Assembly: GCF_014154935.1 (NCBI RefSeq)
Contig: NZ_JACEHH010000058.1
Coordinates: forward strand, 1 to 56,479
Reading direction: 5' to 3'
DNA from: Stieleria mannarensis
GTDB lineage: Bacteria > Planctomycetota > Planctomycetia > Pirellulales > Pirellulaceae
DNA: 56,479 bases
Numbering within the stretch: position 1 is the first letter of the stretch; every line of letters starts with the position of its first letter. The position numbers were made by a program, and so were the translations under genes. Below the pieces are notes generated by a model. The model did no database searches and was not told the DNA's origin. It saw only the letters and a list, made by a program, of their open reading frames with translations. Positions 28,901 through 35,600 of the stretch are shown piece by piece.

Positions 28901-30574
28901 GCGGTAAATCCGACAAGCCCAGACAGCGACGGCCCTGGTGGCGAAGTCGGGCCCTCGGCGGGAGGCGGATTCCGTTACACGATCGAGTTGGCACCGGGAC
29001 AACACCGCGATGACATCGATTTCGGAAATCAACCGGTCGACATCACCGGCCCGTCCGTCCTGGACGTGAAGGACGTCACTCCCGATCCGCGGACCACAGC
29101 CGTGGACTTCGTGGATGTCGTCTTCGATGAAGAAGTCGACTTGGGCAGTTTCAGTTTTGAAGATGTCACGCTCAGTCGCAACGGCGTCAGTGTTCCACTG
29201 GACGCGACCGTAACGAGCTCATTGGTAAGTGGCACGACGTATCGCATCTCCGGTCTCGGTTCGTTCACCGTTGCCGAGGGCAACTACACAATCGAAGTCA
29301 GCTCCGCGGCCGTTCAGGATCCGTTCGGAAACAGCGGAACTGACTCGGCATCAGACACTTGGACCACCGACACTTCAGGCCCGACCAGCTCGGTGCAAAG
29401 TCTCGCTCCTGCTCAAACCGCGAAAACCTTTCCCGTCAACGTGTCCGGCTCAGACACGGCCGCGGCCGGATTCGGATCAGGCATCGCGGCCTACGAAATT
29501 TATCGGCTGGTTAACGGAACCGCGTGGGAACTCTGGACCACGGTGACGGCCGATAGTCCGCTGGCCATGTACACCGGCGAGAGCGGGGATTCGGTCGGCT
29601 TCTACAGCATCGCGATCGACGCGGCAGGCAACCGTGAATCGAAGGCGCCGACGATCGAAGCGGGGACCTATGTTCCGGATCTCGACGCGCCGGTAACCCA
29701 AGTGGATGCCGTCGATTCCACGAACCCGACATTCGACGTTTCGTTCAGCGGAACAGACGCGGGGCCGACGGGGCTTCAACACTTCGAGGTGTTCGTCTCT
29801 GTCGACGGTGCCACGGCACAAAGCCTGGGGACGGTCGCGGCCGGATCGCCTGACGGGTCGGGCGTCTACTCCGGATCGATTGCCTATCAAGCGATTGCCG
29901 ATGGCACCTCGCACTCGTACCGGTTCTTCACCACCGGAACCGACGGAGCCACCACGGCGAACGTGGAGACGCCCCCGGCTTCACCGGCGGACGTGACGAT
30001 CGATGCCCTCTTCGAAGTTCCGGCGTCTCTGGAGGCGACCGACTTTGACGTTCAACGCGGCGCGATCCAGCGATCGTACATCCGCTACTTGGATGTCACG
30101 TTCAACACGCAGGATTTCGGCGACATCATCACCACGCTCGACGATTCCGACGCAGGGAACGACCGCCTCCGTCTGCTGCGATTTAACAACGACGGATCGG
30201 GCCCCGGAGACGCGGTGGATCTGACCGGACGCGCGAGCGCGGTGGACCAAGTGATGGAAATCGACTTCGGCGAGCAAGGAATCGGGGGCGACGCCAACTC
30301 CGCGACCGGCGACGGCTATTACCGACTCGAAATGGACCTCGACGGCAACGGCTCCTTCGAGACGGTGAAGGCGTTTTATCGCCTGCTCGGCGACGCCACC
30401 GGCAATCGCTCCGTCGGATTCGAGGACACGTCTCCGATCTTCCTGAACTACTTCGCCGCCGGGCCGTTGGACAGCGATTTGAACGGCGACCAACTCACGG
30501 ACTTCAACGATTATCAGCGGGTGATCGACAACCTGAATCAGACAATCGACGGCGGGCTACACCTCGATGATTAG
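13940..30574 (+). CDS. Giant multidomain surface protein with nested S8 protease and dockerin-like end
   Basis: This 5,544-residue protein starts at ATG 13940 after a GGGAGAG site. In order: basic N-terminus with LEDRRMLA (about 28-36), the LEPR-XLL-type motif of planctomycete exported giants; PA14-like domain (about 220-403); CARDB-like domain (about 562-682); a lectin-like sandwich (about 761-971); bacterial Ig-like units; CARDB-like domains near 1556, 1690, 1822 and 2361; Calx-beta-like units (about 1937-2360); a Gly-rich linker (about 3040-3060); a Cys-containing beta region (about 3075-3290); Ig-like modules (about 3782-4310); SdrD_B-like domains from 4412; a subtilisin-like S8 domain (about 4659-4985) with Asp4683, His4725, Asn4824 and Ser4910; another Ig-like module; and a dockerin-like C-terminus (about 5483-5544). 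It probably acts at the cell surface in adhesion or matrix processing (inference). Confidence 0.93.
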   Translation: MRRGLFGNKKTRSRRRKDFSRQIWGMESLEDRRMLASDTVLLDFNSQQDDLGQSHGDLVFNGPKGFQITFTDDESNGASGGNAAGVHLTNDNFGNIKVGSQNDFVLGAFNTTTGPNNYHTSGIVAQFSKGVDSVSFDDTDDDTTLKTLFAYDAEGTLIGQTAPDSMTRFSIDTSATGGRRIHSIEFDTDPGTAGGSFDGTYFTIDNFEVTYRSAETGLPSVEGDGVTIDLYNGIGGGRAPLPSDIATRTPSGSTLSPFIDFPRPGSVINVGNSFNSFFSNTTTPPDQVAGLSAQNFILDIDFYLGITEQMDLNPATEDIDITMSVGSDDGFYLTFDDQFIGSTGDRGFSFSGFSLSVPEEGLYPVNLLFAANSRGQSGLELWWNTASTGSQLIPQSSMYVDPNVGNQQITFEELPSGTAVTDQFADKGILFETSGGLEVTNAFPTDFVPVSPSNVFGASNPNPADTGTVSFTFVVPGTTTPASTDLFSFYALDAEAIGVTATAYDQTGAVLFSDTFNAGGATQELVTIATPGIARVDLSLGSTTDTSAIDNVTFNTPIPLLADLAATPVTDSLLAQPMQQVTLDYSIENVGFAATTTSRVDAVYLSTDTQIDPGVDLLLSNSVANDIVNPGEQLPVSRTVQLTGIAPGDYFLIVNVNDDQRVAEPDFTDNTAVIPLSIPTSAPEVVSQVPYGSTSDEASRITLNLSEPVSVAGANDANNYVLTDLGPDRLPGGGDDQIIPVAPTYLNGTDVIDLAPVQGGVVDLANWIERDYAAGGSGDWRIEGGGSSVKQYVNGSPTFFVSDFDFIDREFTGRIKVETSGDDDFIGVAFGLSLNPSNNRPDSYYLLNWKQSNQSSAEEGFKLLKITNSSTISAGTVNDWMWNGENATSGSARIEVLERLTNTTVGWADNTEYEFRFRYESNGDIDVSIRRSSDGAVFWQRSLNDPNALGAGKIAFYNYSQSSVRYSGLRQSEFLEEGTYQLLVASGAGALETNSGVPLNGDPDVPGFEDYISTFTIDQTPPMVSDVAILPVGAAIDFFDAGGVDTASAQSTLNYTLLGSGGDGTFGDGNEISIPINSASYADSSVLLATDALGDEVYQLTVDGIVDRAGNALETPYTATLSLLTGPAIGSIDLQTVSDSGVSDSDNLTNDETPTFDLSVNKAGLLEVDLDGDGVTDVSQLFTEPGTLTVETAPLTDGRRIASGDFFPAIGDPVSFSLPFTIDTQGPFVLPGFAEEQAPLSSRQIIFNEDIDVFSILPTDIVMLDPNLSVVPLTSANGIGNAFTFGFAPITLPGTYQITASAALTDLAGNPANQDQDFINGEPFDDRPADTFELLPDITPPEVVSLFPTGVINSDVDALFLEFDEAIWPGSFTVDDVSITGPNGQVGVASISDADSLFFTVELTTPITAEGDYDVSIGPEIEDLSGNQLSSAVSTTLTLDKTGPAVESVVPHFGANGQAENFDVTFDSSILPESFTSNDISLVGPAGNIPVTDPVWIAGNTFRVDFTDQSANGTYTISVGPDIIDPASNLMNQDGNGTGGEPTDAYLDSFVVSSPDLVVENAILTPASGLRSGEAFTVSYDVTNRGATQVGSGFHDRVRLVDVDTGDTLAATNVFYDAPTLGTLEQDESIARMATLMLPDGPPGIGDFDVLIDTDWFGVVQEDNESGTAETNNRLDPPLRFTATINDYPDLKPAQLLTTNSTEIISGETVSLQWNTENVGNASVSDPFDEHIVVTDAGGNVIVDSTLRYDPADTGNDLIGAGVSQNRTFEFDLPDGLAGVGDFTVTLTIDSADEVFEYSATNGESNNVATATFASALGNYPDLIPQAVEAPAYIFAGTQMTVTWQTANPTDLDASGSWIEEVALVKGESEIVLGEFPVEEALIPAFQSFNREEQFTLPQGIDPGEWLIRVSVDKDDTFFEVDETNNTAFALLGTVVPVTLTLSSPTVSIAEDGAPINVRLTRSGDVDDALTVNIVSDDESELDVPAQVTIPANQLWVEFLVSPVQDSTADGDRVANVTANILNPDGSESANYSPDTIPFTVTDSAVPELTLSLAVAEVDEGDSVTATVSRDTSVNSEPMLVTLRVSNDSQLDVPISVSLDANEASTTFDVLALSDELVEIDRAYTVTASGFGQDTQSLLVRDVNRKDLTVTVDPFVIENSIFPSVGRVTRPVATDVSQVIQLRSGDPTRLTVPNTVTILAGRDFVEFPMYPVDNVTQGDSVNIAIEAKGIDPIDRSTPVPPGGSSVIEVRDNDSPTLTVTLDRGLVNEDAVNPAARGTVSRNTLDNSEALVVTLASSDTTEATLNSTVTIRAGESEAEFDVNAVDDFTPDGLQFVTVSAGADGFNTGSAILVVSDVDKPDLRLSEVSVPEAGLTDRVVDVVYKIQNEGRQPAPAGWTDRIYLSTDPILSDADTLVFEHEIDQALDVGAELTVTAPVMLPPDVGEYFFIVQSDVKFDVDETLENNNRGFSHTIDVTAEYLVNASTEVEQAVMGTPVAIEGAATLADSGLPAENADIVVFVTSEGGFVRRINATTDASGQFSATFTPLPGEAGDYAIAGAHPGETSPASQDEFTLIGMRVLPRSTSHQIKDGTSLTQNLQLVNLSDVDLTAINFEIIGAPTNLDIDVSPPAFARLVGRDTETFSYTIDVLNDSITIADFTIRVTASEGATLDVPVSVTVTPLMGRLTVPSRIDEGMLRGRLTPIDLEITNDGGASTGPIDVLLPPAPWLSAPSQIESLAPGETTKLQLVLNPDASLPLGPYSGSLVLSPTNASAVSIPFTFTATSDATGGLRITVVDELTYYGADAANVEGATVTLTNPFTDEVVASAVTDATGILLLDAIPEGNYELAVSAADHHTTRSSLVIEPGATIERTAFIKTRLVTYNWNVEPVEFEDRTRVTIESEFSTNVPVPVIVVDPGQIDLAQVENGFQQIEFTIRNEGLIQAEDLRLEFPSHPLWEITPLIDNIDVLPAKSSVNIPVIIRRISFDGSAFPNDLLANNQGPCSFTATIKWILLCGPFGIPYSVPIPVLNAHGNCGNTYSGSGGGGGGGGGFGGGAGGNIGPSLNNPVFNYNPPEECDCVKRSLSLSVGVPIPLKDFSLGPVKGEVKVESKLEVKAETCCPEEDGATGLKFSGSAGITGEVGLTYFLAGGSISHTEVIGGYEYSFEITAGAPLEVKGTVTGSATVEKECDGEFKACGQVSIGLGASIGLKASVSGSRKPVGGLRVEKYGGEASISLQTGVSGSVQKCVGEETTGKICFDGVKFVAEAKLFIGEEVVGVGFEQEIAGASCIPESTATSALDALFEDLSDPQTLVNAYDGTEEDFKAALGMHPDASLGQPITINEDGTVEDPPPADHSLFRTTSDVCAVVRLRLEQDVVLTRTAFEATLEVNNGAASRLEDLQVFITVIDVASGDIVDDRFAISEAIASTFTSSPDSSDELPLWDLAAEASGVLKWTLLPTDLAAPQGPTEYTVGGLMTYTLDGETINVPLYPAPITVFPDAALELKYFHQRDVFSDDPFTDEVEPSIPYDLGIMVSNVGKGTANNLEIVSAQPQIIENEKGLLIDFEIIGADVNNVPQPEALTITMGNILPDETRVGRWQLTSTLQGHFVNYSASFEHLTGFGDPRTSIVKQVEIFETIRTVRDTRDGADDLYDFLTNDVDDEFDLPDTVHLSDMSVQPVGRGNLQAVLKNPVLGDLVAEIDVTMPDEFGYLLIDDPGDGQYLLDRVERADGSVVPIDTNVWLTDRTFKTQGERPIYENKLHLFDHGGSSGYRIFYRLDDEVAPVLTDVIDVTPDPRDASVDTIRAQFSEEINTSTLTFEDLGLTRNGTVVPLDDSITISDLGDGLYEFGGLASFTSPAGVYRFSLDASGVTDYADNVGLGAEVDTWTNGTAPVYVVAIDPGPARQNVPVTQVDVSFSGDINPATFDIGDLALMRDGTPLAVDGLSIEAISDQWFRISNLADLTGAEATYAISVDGTGVANTAGTPGLGLEIATWTFDETAPSLIDLEQPGTPRKIVQLEFEVAFDEPIDVGTFTRDDVTMTRNGGVNLIDSLVSIEQVTETTFLIKGTNWNQGLEGNYELTVDASGIADLAGNLGQNALTVTWVMDFTNPLPPENLAMTPDTGVSDTDGLTRSREITLTGTLAETGLSVRLVDETLGEELGYATVDGTTFTHTFALGDGVNHRIRVRAVDGADNIADAFFDIVLDETSPVVTLTQVAPDPRDTPVTSLDLFSNEPMNWSLLSLSDLVLTRDDGPNLIDDSVSIDVLSDSLVRLSGLAGLTDLTGAYKLQVGGGLEDLAGNSPDSNVMTSWRNVDDQLAPISSVADGGQVTTPSFLVQWGGADEDGGSGLAFFDVFVSIDGGNFLLWQDATTAISATFDGEFGRTYAFYSVATDFAGNVEAAPVTADWQVEVPLGEATLGDFVWDDANFNGVQDLNEAGVAGVTVELFRVDPAGDVSVGSTATDGDGWYSFGGLDLFSQYFLTFATPDGYSFTKQDIGSDSTDSDVDFLTGSTDPFNVTNGLNNRWDAGLVQSGSISGVIWNDVNGDGQRQSGDDGLQGWTVYLDNNDNGFLDVGEPSRETDSDGRYTFDSVRPGRHVVAEVIESGYTQTFPGAAGATDNETHTGDTFVSRSYSLDGGSSLTFTPGQEIAGPTVPEASQLVGLNDFYDDPDYSGVDGSGHSVVIIDTGIDLDHAFFGGDQDGDGVADRIVFQYDFADGDNDASDHSGHGSHVSSVIASQDEMYQGVAPGSDIIHLKVFGDDGIGYFSYVEQALQWVIDHVDTYNIAAVNLSVGDGLNWTQPRGLHGIDDELAVLAGQNVITVAAAGNTYGLTGIEGLAYPAADPNTISVGAVWDADRGGPWGSGDNGTDYTTAADRVTSFSQRHEEMLDVLAPGALITAANAMGGVSTMRGTSMATPYVTGAAVLAQQIATTTLGRSLSTHEFRYLLDASGAVVIDGDDENDSVPNTDATFLRLDLVALADAVSSYDGSQAVNPTSPDSDGPGGEVGPSAGGGFRYTIELAPGQHRDDIDFGNQPVDITGPSVLDVKDVTPDPRTTAVDFVDVVFDEEVDLGSFSFEDVTLSRNGVSVPLDATVTSSLVSGTTYRISGLGSFTVAEGNYTIEVSSAAVQDPFGNSGTDSASDTWTTDTSGPTSSVQSLAPAQTAKTFPVNVSGSDTAAAGFGSGIAAYEIYRLVNGTAWELWTTVTADSPLAMYTGESGDSVGFYSIAIDAAGNRESKAPTIEAGTYVPDLDAPVTQVDAVDSTNPTFDVSFSGTDAGPTGLQHFEVFVSVDGATAQSLGTVAAGSPDGSGVYSGSIAYQAIADGTSHSYRFFTTGTDGATTANVETPPASPADVTIDALFEVPASLEATDFDVQRGAIQRSYIRYLDVTFNTQDFGDIITTLDDSDAGNDRLRLLRFNNDGSGPGDAVDLTGRASAVDQVMEIDFGEQGIGGDANSATGDGYYRLEMDLDGNGSFETVKAFYRLLGDATGNRSVGFEDTSPIFLNYFAAGPLDSDLNGDQLTDFNDYQRVIDNLNQTIDGGLHLDD

Positions 30575-30671
30575 AAATTCGTCATATTTTTCCAGTGAGG
30601 ATCGATCGGCATCCCCTGACGATTACACTATGTCCACCTATTTTGACGGCAACGACTCCGGGAACGCTCTG

Positions 30672-31316
30672 ATGAATCTACGAAGTACGGTACTTGCTAC
30701 GCTTCTTCTTTTTGTGTCAGCCACAGCCGCCGAGGCGGGACTGATCATCAAAGGCGTAGACACGACGATTCAACAAGGCGGCACGGGTTTCGTCGACTTC
30801 ACGATCGAGTCTGACGGCCCAGTTTTCGACTTCCTGGCCTTTTACAACGCACAGTTTCAGATCGCACCAACCGGGAGTACAAGGCTCGAGTTCGCTCCTA
30901 CCACTATCCCACCGTTCAACACTCCTGACTATGTGATGAATGTTGTGGGGATTAACCAGGGAATTACCGTCGGCCCGACGACTTCCGTTGTGCCGAACGA
31001 CACAATCACTGTCGGCGACGCGACGGGGTCCAACCCTCCTGTCGCGATTCTTCCGAGTTCCACAAAGCTATTGGCCCGTCTGCAACTAACGACATTGGGT
31101 CCACTCGCACCACAGGCAGGCGACGCATTCGTTATCAGCATGAATCCATTTCCCCCGACCGGCTTTGCTCCTCCTCTGGCTGACTTCTCGCAGTCCGACT
31201 TAACCGCCAGGGTCGAAGTTGTTGCATCCTCCAACGTGATCCCCGAGCCGGCGAGTGCTGTAATTTGGGCACTCCCCGGAGTGGTCAGTGTCTTCGGCCG
31301 ACGACGGCGAAGGTAG
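30672..31316 (+). CDS. PEP-CTERM sorting domain protein with cohesin-like body
   Basis: About 214 residues. The N-terminus reads as a signal peptide (MNLRSTVLATLLLFVSATAA). The C-terminus has the full PEP-CTERM signature: VIPEPAS, a hydrophobic helix (AVIWALPGVVSVFG) and an Arg tail, so it should be handled by an exosortase. The body, with TGFVDFTIESDG, FYNAQFQIAPTGSTRLEF and a late AGDAFVISMNP strand, resembles the cohesin-like beta-sandwich seen in other planctomycete PEP-CTERM proteins (inference). The reading frame opens at 30567, overlapping the giant gene, but ATG 30672 fits the signal peptide. It lies directly after the dockerin-ended giant. Confidence 0.82.
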   Translation: MNLRSTVLATLLLFVSATAAEAGLIIKGVDTTIQQGGTGFVDFTIESDGPVFDFLAFYNAQFQIAPTGSTRLEFAPTTIPPFNTPDYVMNVVGINQGITVGPTTSVVPNDTITVGDATGSNPPVAILPSSTKLLARLQLTTLGPLAPQAGDAFVISMNPFPPTGFAPPLADFSQSDLTARVEVVASSNVIPEPASAVIWALPGVVSVFGRRRRR

Positions 31317-31322
31317 CCGCTG

Positions 31323-31568
31323 TCAGAGTTCTAAGCATCGGCCATCCAGTTCCAGGCAGGAGTTGGGAATGCCTATGGCTTCGGGTTCTCGGATGTCTTC
31401 GATGAGGAACCGAAGGGGAGAGTGGCGATACGCGACCGTGCCGTCGCCCTTTGCTATTCCACCGGGCACCGTGCTCAATTTGTGCCTCTGCAGAACTCTC
31501 TCGTCCGCCAAAGCGTCGTACGTGGTTTCAGGAATCGCGACGATGTTCTGCTGGATACTGCCGTACAC
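31323..31568 (-). CDS. Possible small hypothetical protein or gene fragment
   Basis: An 81-residue minus-strand frame in the gap between two plus-strand genes. Codon third positions are GC-rich like real genes here, and the sequence (QQNIVAIPETTYDALADERV; later YRHSPLRFLIEDI) is protein-like. No ribosome-binding site is evident and no family was recognised. It could be a fragment of a lost gene. Nothing else was seen in 31317-31659. Confidence 0.25.
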   Translation of the reverse strand: MYGSIQQNIVAIPETTYDALADERVLQRHKLSTVPGGIAKGDGTVAYRHSPLRFLIEDIREPEAIGIPNSCLELDGRCLEL

Positions 31569-31659
31569 GCGCCGTCAACCGTCACGAGCGAATGTGGAAA
31601 TCTGTTACACTTACAGCCCCCCATCGTGGATCCTTCCAACTGATAAACTGGCGCTGTTG

Positions 31660-32694
31660 ATGAACGGAAAACGAATCTCTGTGTTTGTGCTATTGCTTGT
31701 GACCGCGATCTCGCCGTGCTCGGCCTTGCAAGAAGCTGCGAACCAAGAAGCGACAACGGCGAATCGATTCCTCGAATCGCTCAAACGCAGCAAGGAAGCT
31801 CATCTGAAGGTCACCGAGACGATTAACAAAGGCGACCACCCGACCAAACTGGATCCCGACAAGCTGGTGCTTCGCGCGTACGACAAGGCGATCGCAAGTG
31901 CAGAAAAGATCATTGCGGCGGGTGGCACTTATGGACAGAGTGAAGTTGCGGCCGATCAAAAACGGATTAACGAAGTCGCAGAGCGAGTCCGCGAGAACTA
32001 CACCAATGCGGCCAAGTCGCGGATTGCCGACGCCCGCCGAGAGGCCACCGAGACTTACGAACGCGCGGTGGCAGAGGCGATGAAAAAGCGTTCCGCAACG
32101 CTAAAAAAATCCAACGCGACGTACCAGCTTTCGGTCGCGCAGTCGAACCTCACGCTTCGTTTGAAGCAAAACGCTGGCAAGCTGGGGATCGTGATTTGGA
32201 ATCTTCCCTCCAAAGCGAATCTGCACGATCGTTCCACGGTCGCGGTCAAAATCGAACTTCTCCAGCAAGACCGCGTGGTTTGGACCAACAAATTTGCCAA
32301 GCTCAATCGCCGTGCCGACAACAGCCCCTTTCGGCTGCCCAATGTTCTGTTTGACAAGGTCCGAGTCGAAACCATGCGTTGGACGGGCAGCGGCAGTGGG
32401 CTTGCCGAGATCGAAGTGTATGCCGGCTCAGAAAACCTGGCGCTGGGACGCCCCTGCGAAGTCAGCAGCATTGAAACACTGCCGGCACACCTGGACGATC
32501 GTGACGCATTGACCGATGGAATGACGCAACCGACCGAGAAAGGAGAGGGGTACTGGATTCCCGAAGAGAAAACAAAGGCGATCGTGACGATCGATCTGCT
32601 GGGCCCACCCAATCAAGAAATCATTGATGCCGCAAGGGCCCGCGCTGCCAAGACGCAGGCCGCCCAGATTCGTGCCACTATTCCGACTCGTTGA
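31660..32694 (+). CDS. Secreted coiled-coil protein with galactose-binding-like C-terminus
   Basis: A 344-residue protein from ATG 31660, chosen because it begins a clear signal peptide (MNGKRISVFVLLLVTAISPC). The frame is open for 124 more codons upstream but that part has no coding character. Residues of about 30-180 are helical and rich in Lys, Glu and Ala, suggesting a coiled coil. The last 150 residues resemble a discoidin/F5-8-type sandwich (LAEIEVYAGSENLALGRPCE, then a late GYWIPEEKTKAIVTIDL). Its stop overlaps the convergent gene by 17 bp. The function is probably extracellular binding (inference). Confidence 0.75.
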   Translation: MNGKRISVFVLLLVTAISPCSALQEAANQEATTANRFLESLKRSKEAHLKVTETINKGDHPTKLDPDKLVLRAYDKAIASAEKIIAAGGTYGQSEVAADQKRINEVAERVRENYTNAAKSRIADARREATETYERAVAEAMKKRSATLKKSNATYQLSVAQSNLTLRLKQNAGKLGIVIWNLPSKANLHDRSTVAVKIELLQQDRVVWTNKFAKLNRRADNSPFRLPNVLFDKVRVETMRWTGSGSGLAEIEVYAGSENLALGRPCEVSSIETLPAHLDDRDALTDGMTQPTEKGEGYWIPEEKTKAIVTIDLLGPPNQEIIDAARARAAKTQAAQIRATIPTR

Positions 32695-35600
32695 GCCGAT
32701 CAATTTTGCGTTGCACCGATCGCTTGCGGGAGTCACTCGTCGTCACCTTCAGCTGTTCTTCGTAGCTTTTCCTGGCCAAGTCATCTCGTCCCAGTTTGAC
32801 GTACAAGTCAGCCAATTGACCGAGATTGGATTCGTATTGCCGGTCCTGTTTGTCTTTCAACAGTAGCGTTGCCCACTCGTTGGCGACCACCAGGCCTTTC
32901 TCGTGTTCTTCAGCACGGACCCACGCGTCAACGGCCATGCGGTAATACATTCCCGCAGACGAGGGCGTCTGCTTCGCCCGGGTGTGATAGTCGGCTGCCT
33001 GCACGCGATATCGATTCAGTGGATCAAGCTTTTTGGCAACTTCCGCATCAAATTTCGGAACGGGCAACGAATGCGTTTGGCAAAGCAGCTTGATCTTCTG
33101 GAAATAGCGTTGCGCGCTGCTATCGCTGCGACAATGTTTGACCGCAGCAACCAGACAGCGGACTTCATCGGCCGGCATCTCATGCTCCGCGTACGCGTCT
33201 GCCAGTTGCGTGTAGGGCGTCTCCGAGCGAGAACTGTTTGCGCCGCTGGCGACGGTGTCGATGGCTTTTTCCGCAGCGGCGATGCAACGCAAGGCCTCTT
33301 CGTTCTCGCCTGCCTCGTTCCAGTAGCCCGCCGCCCGCAACAGATTCGCCGCGCGCCCGGAAGCATCGTAGGAGCGGCTCGCTTCGATCTCTTTGGCCTG
33401 GACGCGGGGAGCATACTTGGGATCGAGCAAGGGCTTCGTTTGGTCGTCAACGGCCAGCGAAGCATCCTCCTGCATCAACGCTTCGATCTGAACCTGGTAG
33501 CCTGAGATCGACGACGCAAGCGTTTCACTCTTGAGCGCGAGAATCCATTGATCCAATGCCGCTTGGTTATCGCCAGCACGGACAAACAACTTGGCGATCT
33601 TGTCGTGATTGGAGCGAGCTGATGTGCCGGCACGCTTGTTGGCAGCCGACGCCTTCTTGATCGCTTTGACTGCACGCGCGTTGTCTCCCGCCTTGAGCCA
33701 GAGGTCTGCCGCGTCCATCATCGAATTCACGATCAAGGTTGGGTGGGTACTTGCGTTCGCTTCGGCCTGAGCGGCGGCGACGGCAAATCGGCGTTTGGGG
33801 TCGAGCAAGGATGCGTCGGAGGGCGGATCCGCAGCGGCCCCTGCTTGGCCGTCGGGCATGGCGGCAACGGTGGGTTGCTGGCCGACCGCTTGGGCAAGTT
33901 TCGACTGTAATTGTTCGACCGAGTAGTCCGGGGCTTGCGCGATGAGCGCGGATCGGTACCGCTCGGCCGCCAAGTCACGTTCATCAAGCCGCATGTAGAG
34001 ATCCCCCATCTCGACGTAGGCGTTGGCGATCGCGTGGGACCGGGCCGCTCGCCACTCTTGATAGGCCAGCTGGAGCGACGTCATCGCTTTCGGCTTGTTG
34101 CCGGCTTCCACCCACGCCGCAGCTTGCAACAGATACAGATTCGCTTTTTGTGCTCCGAACAGAGAGGGGATTTCTCTTTCCGTCAACCGAGCGGCTTCCA
34201 GTCCGTTACCCGCCTTCACCATCAGATTGGCAAGCGTGACGTATTGCTCGATCTTCAGTTTTTCGCCGCGCGTGCGGAGGATTTTGTCCAGTCGCTCCAG
34301 CACAACCAAATGCTTGTTGTCGTCGCGTTGGATGTTCGAATAGAAATGTTCCAACACGAGCAGGGTTGGCTCGTGATTGGGGTATTTCGCGAGCTGAGGT
34401 TCGAAGGTGTTCGCAATCGCCCGCGTGGTTGACAATGGCCATTGAAACGGTTCGTCCGAACGACTCCACGAAGCGTCTTTCCCGATCATCGCTTGCAACG
34501 TGGCAAACATCTGTTCGCGGGTTCGATTGACTTCTCGCGGGGTACGGCAGCTGTTGATGATGTAACAGTACACATCCAGCACCGCTTCGACGGCTTCCAT
34601 TCGCTGGTAGAACTCAACGGCTTCCTCACAGATTTTCAGCCGAATCGTTGCTGACGTCGCAGCTCGGATGGCGATTTCAAATTGGGGTGCCGCATCGCGC
34701 CACTTGGCTGAAGCAGAAAGTCGCCTCGCCGTTGCCAACGCTTGTTCTGCCACGCCGGGTTTGGTGCCCATCGGCAACGCGGAAATGTTCATCCGCTTGA
34801 TCGCGGGAGCGGCGGGCGCCGCGGGAGCTTGCTGCGGCGGCACGTTGGCAATTTCATTGGGCATCGCAACGGTCGCGCGGCGCCCCAGATTGAGTGCGTT
34901 GGCCAGTTGGAAAAATGAGTCGGCGAATGTTTCTCGCTTTACGACACCTCCTTTGCGGAGCAACGAGCCGACGCGACGACGGAGATTGGTATCGGAAAGC
35001 TTCTTGAGTTCTTCCAGCATTGACTCCGGCGTCATCCCAAGTTCAGCCGACGCCAGCCGCAGATCCAGCTCGTTGTTGTATCGCAAGGAAGCCAGGACAA
35101 TGGGTTCACCAGCCTGCGTCGGTTGGTCGATACCAATCGCGTCGGATGCCAAGGCTGTCAGGTAGGCCTTCGTGTCCTTGGCGATCGCAGCGGATACGGT
35201 TTCCGAAACGGGGTAGAGATCAAGAATGTCATCCGCTCTCGGATAAGCGGTCTTATTGGCCAACACGTGTTGCCGAATTTCGTCGGACTTTTGAATGAAT
35301 CCGCCGTAGTGGCACGACATGCACGAGACACCGTTGACCACCGCACGATCCGGTTGACGCGGGTCACTGACGATGCTGGTGGGCCCCTTGTCGATCCGTT
35401 TCCCCTTCGCGTCGACCAGCATGTAAGCCAACATCCCGTTGGGAAGTTGAAAGATAATCTCACCTCCGTCATGTTCGAAGTCGGTTGCCGTCTCCCCCGG
35501 CCCCATCGGCAAGTCAAACAAGTTTTTGCGGCCGGCCGACCCGGCGAAGTCATAGCTTTTCCAGTAGGCTCCGAAGATCGATTCGTGACGCTCGATCATG

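Noticed and set aside
31288..31659. N-terminal 124-codon extension of the secreted coiled-coil protein
   Set aside because: It has no coding character and would place the clear signal peptide internally; ATG 31660 is preferred.
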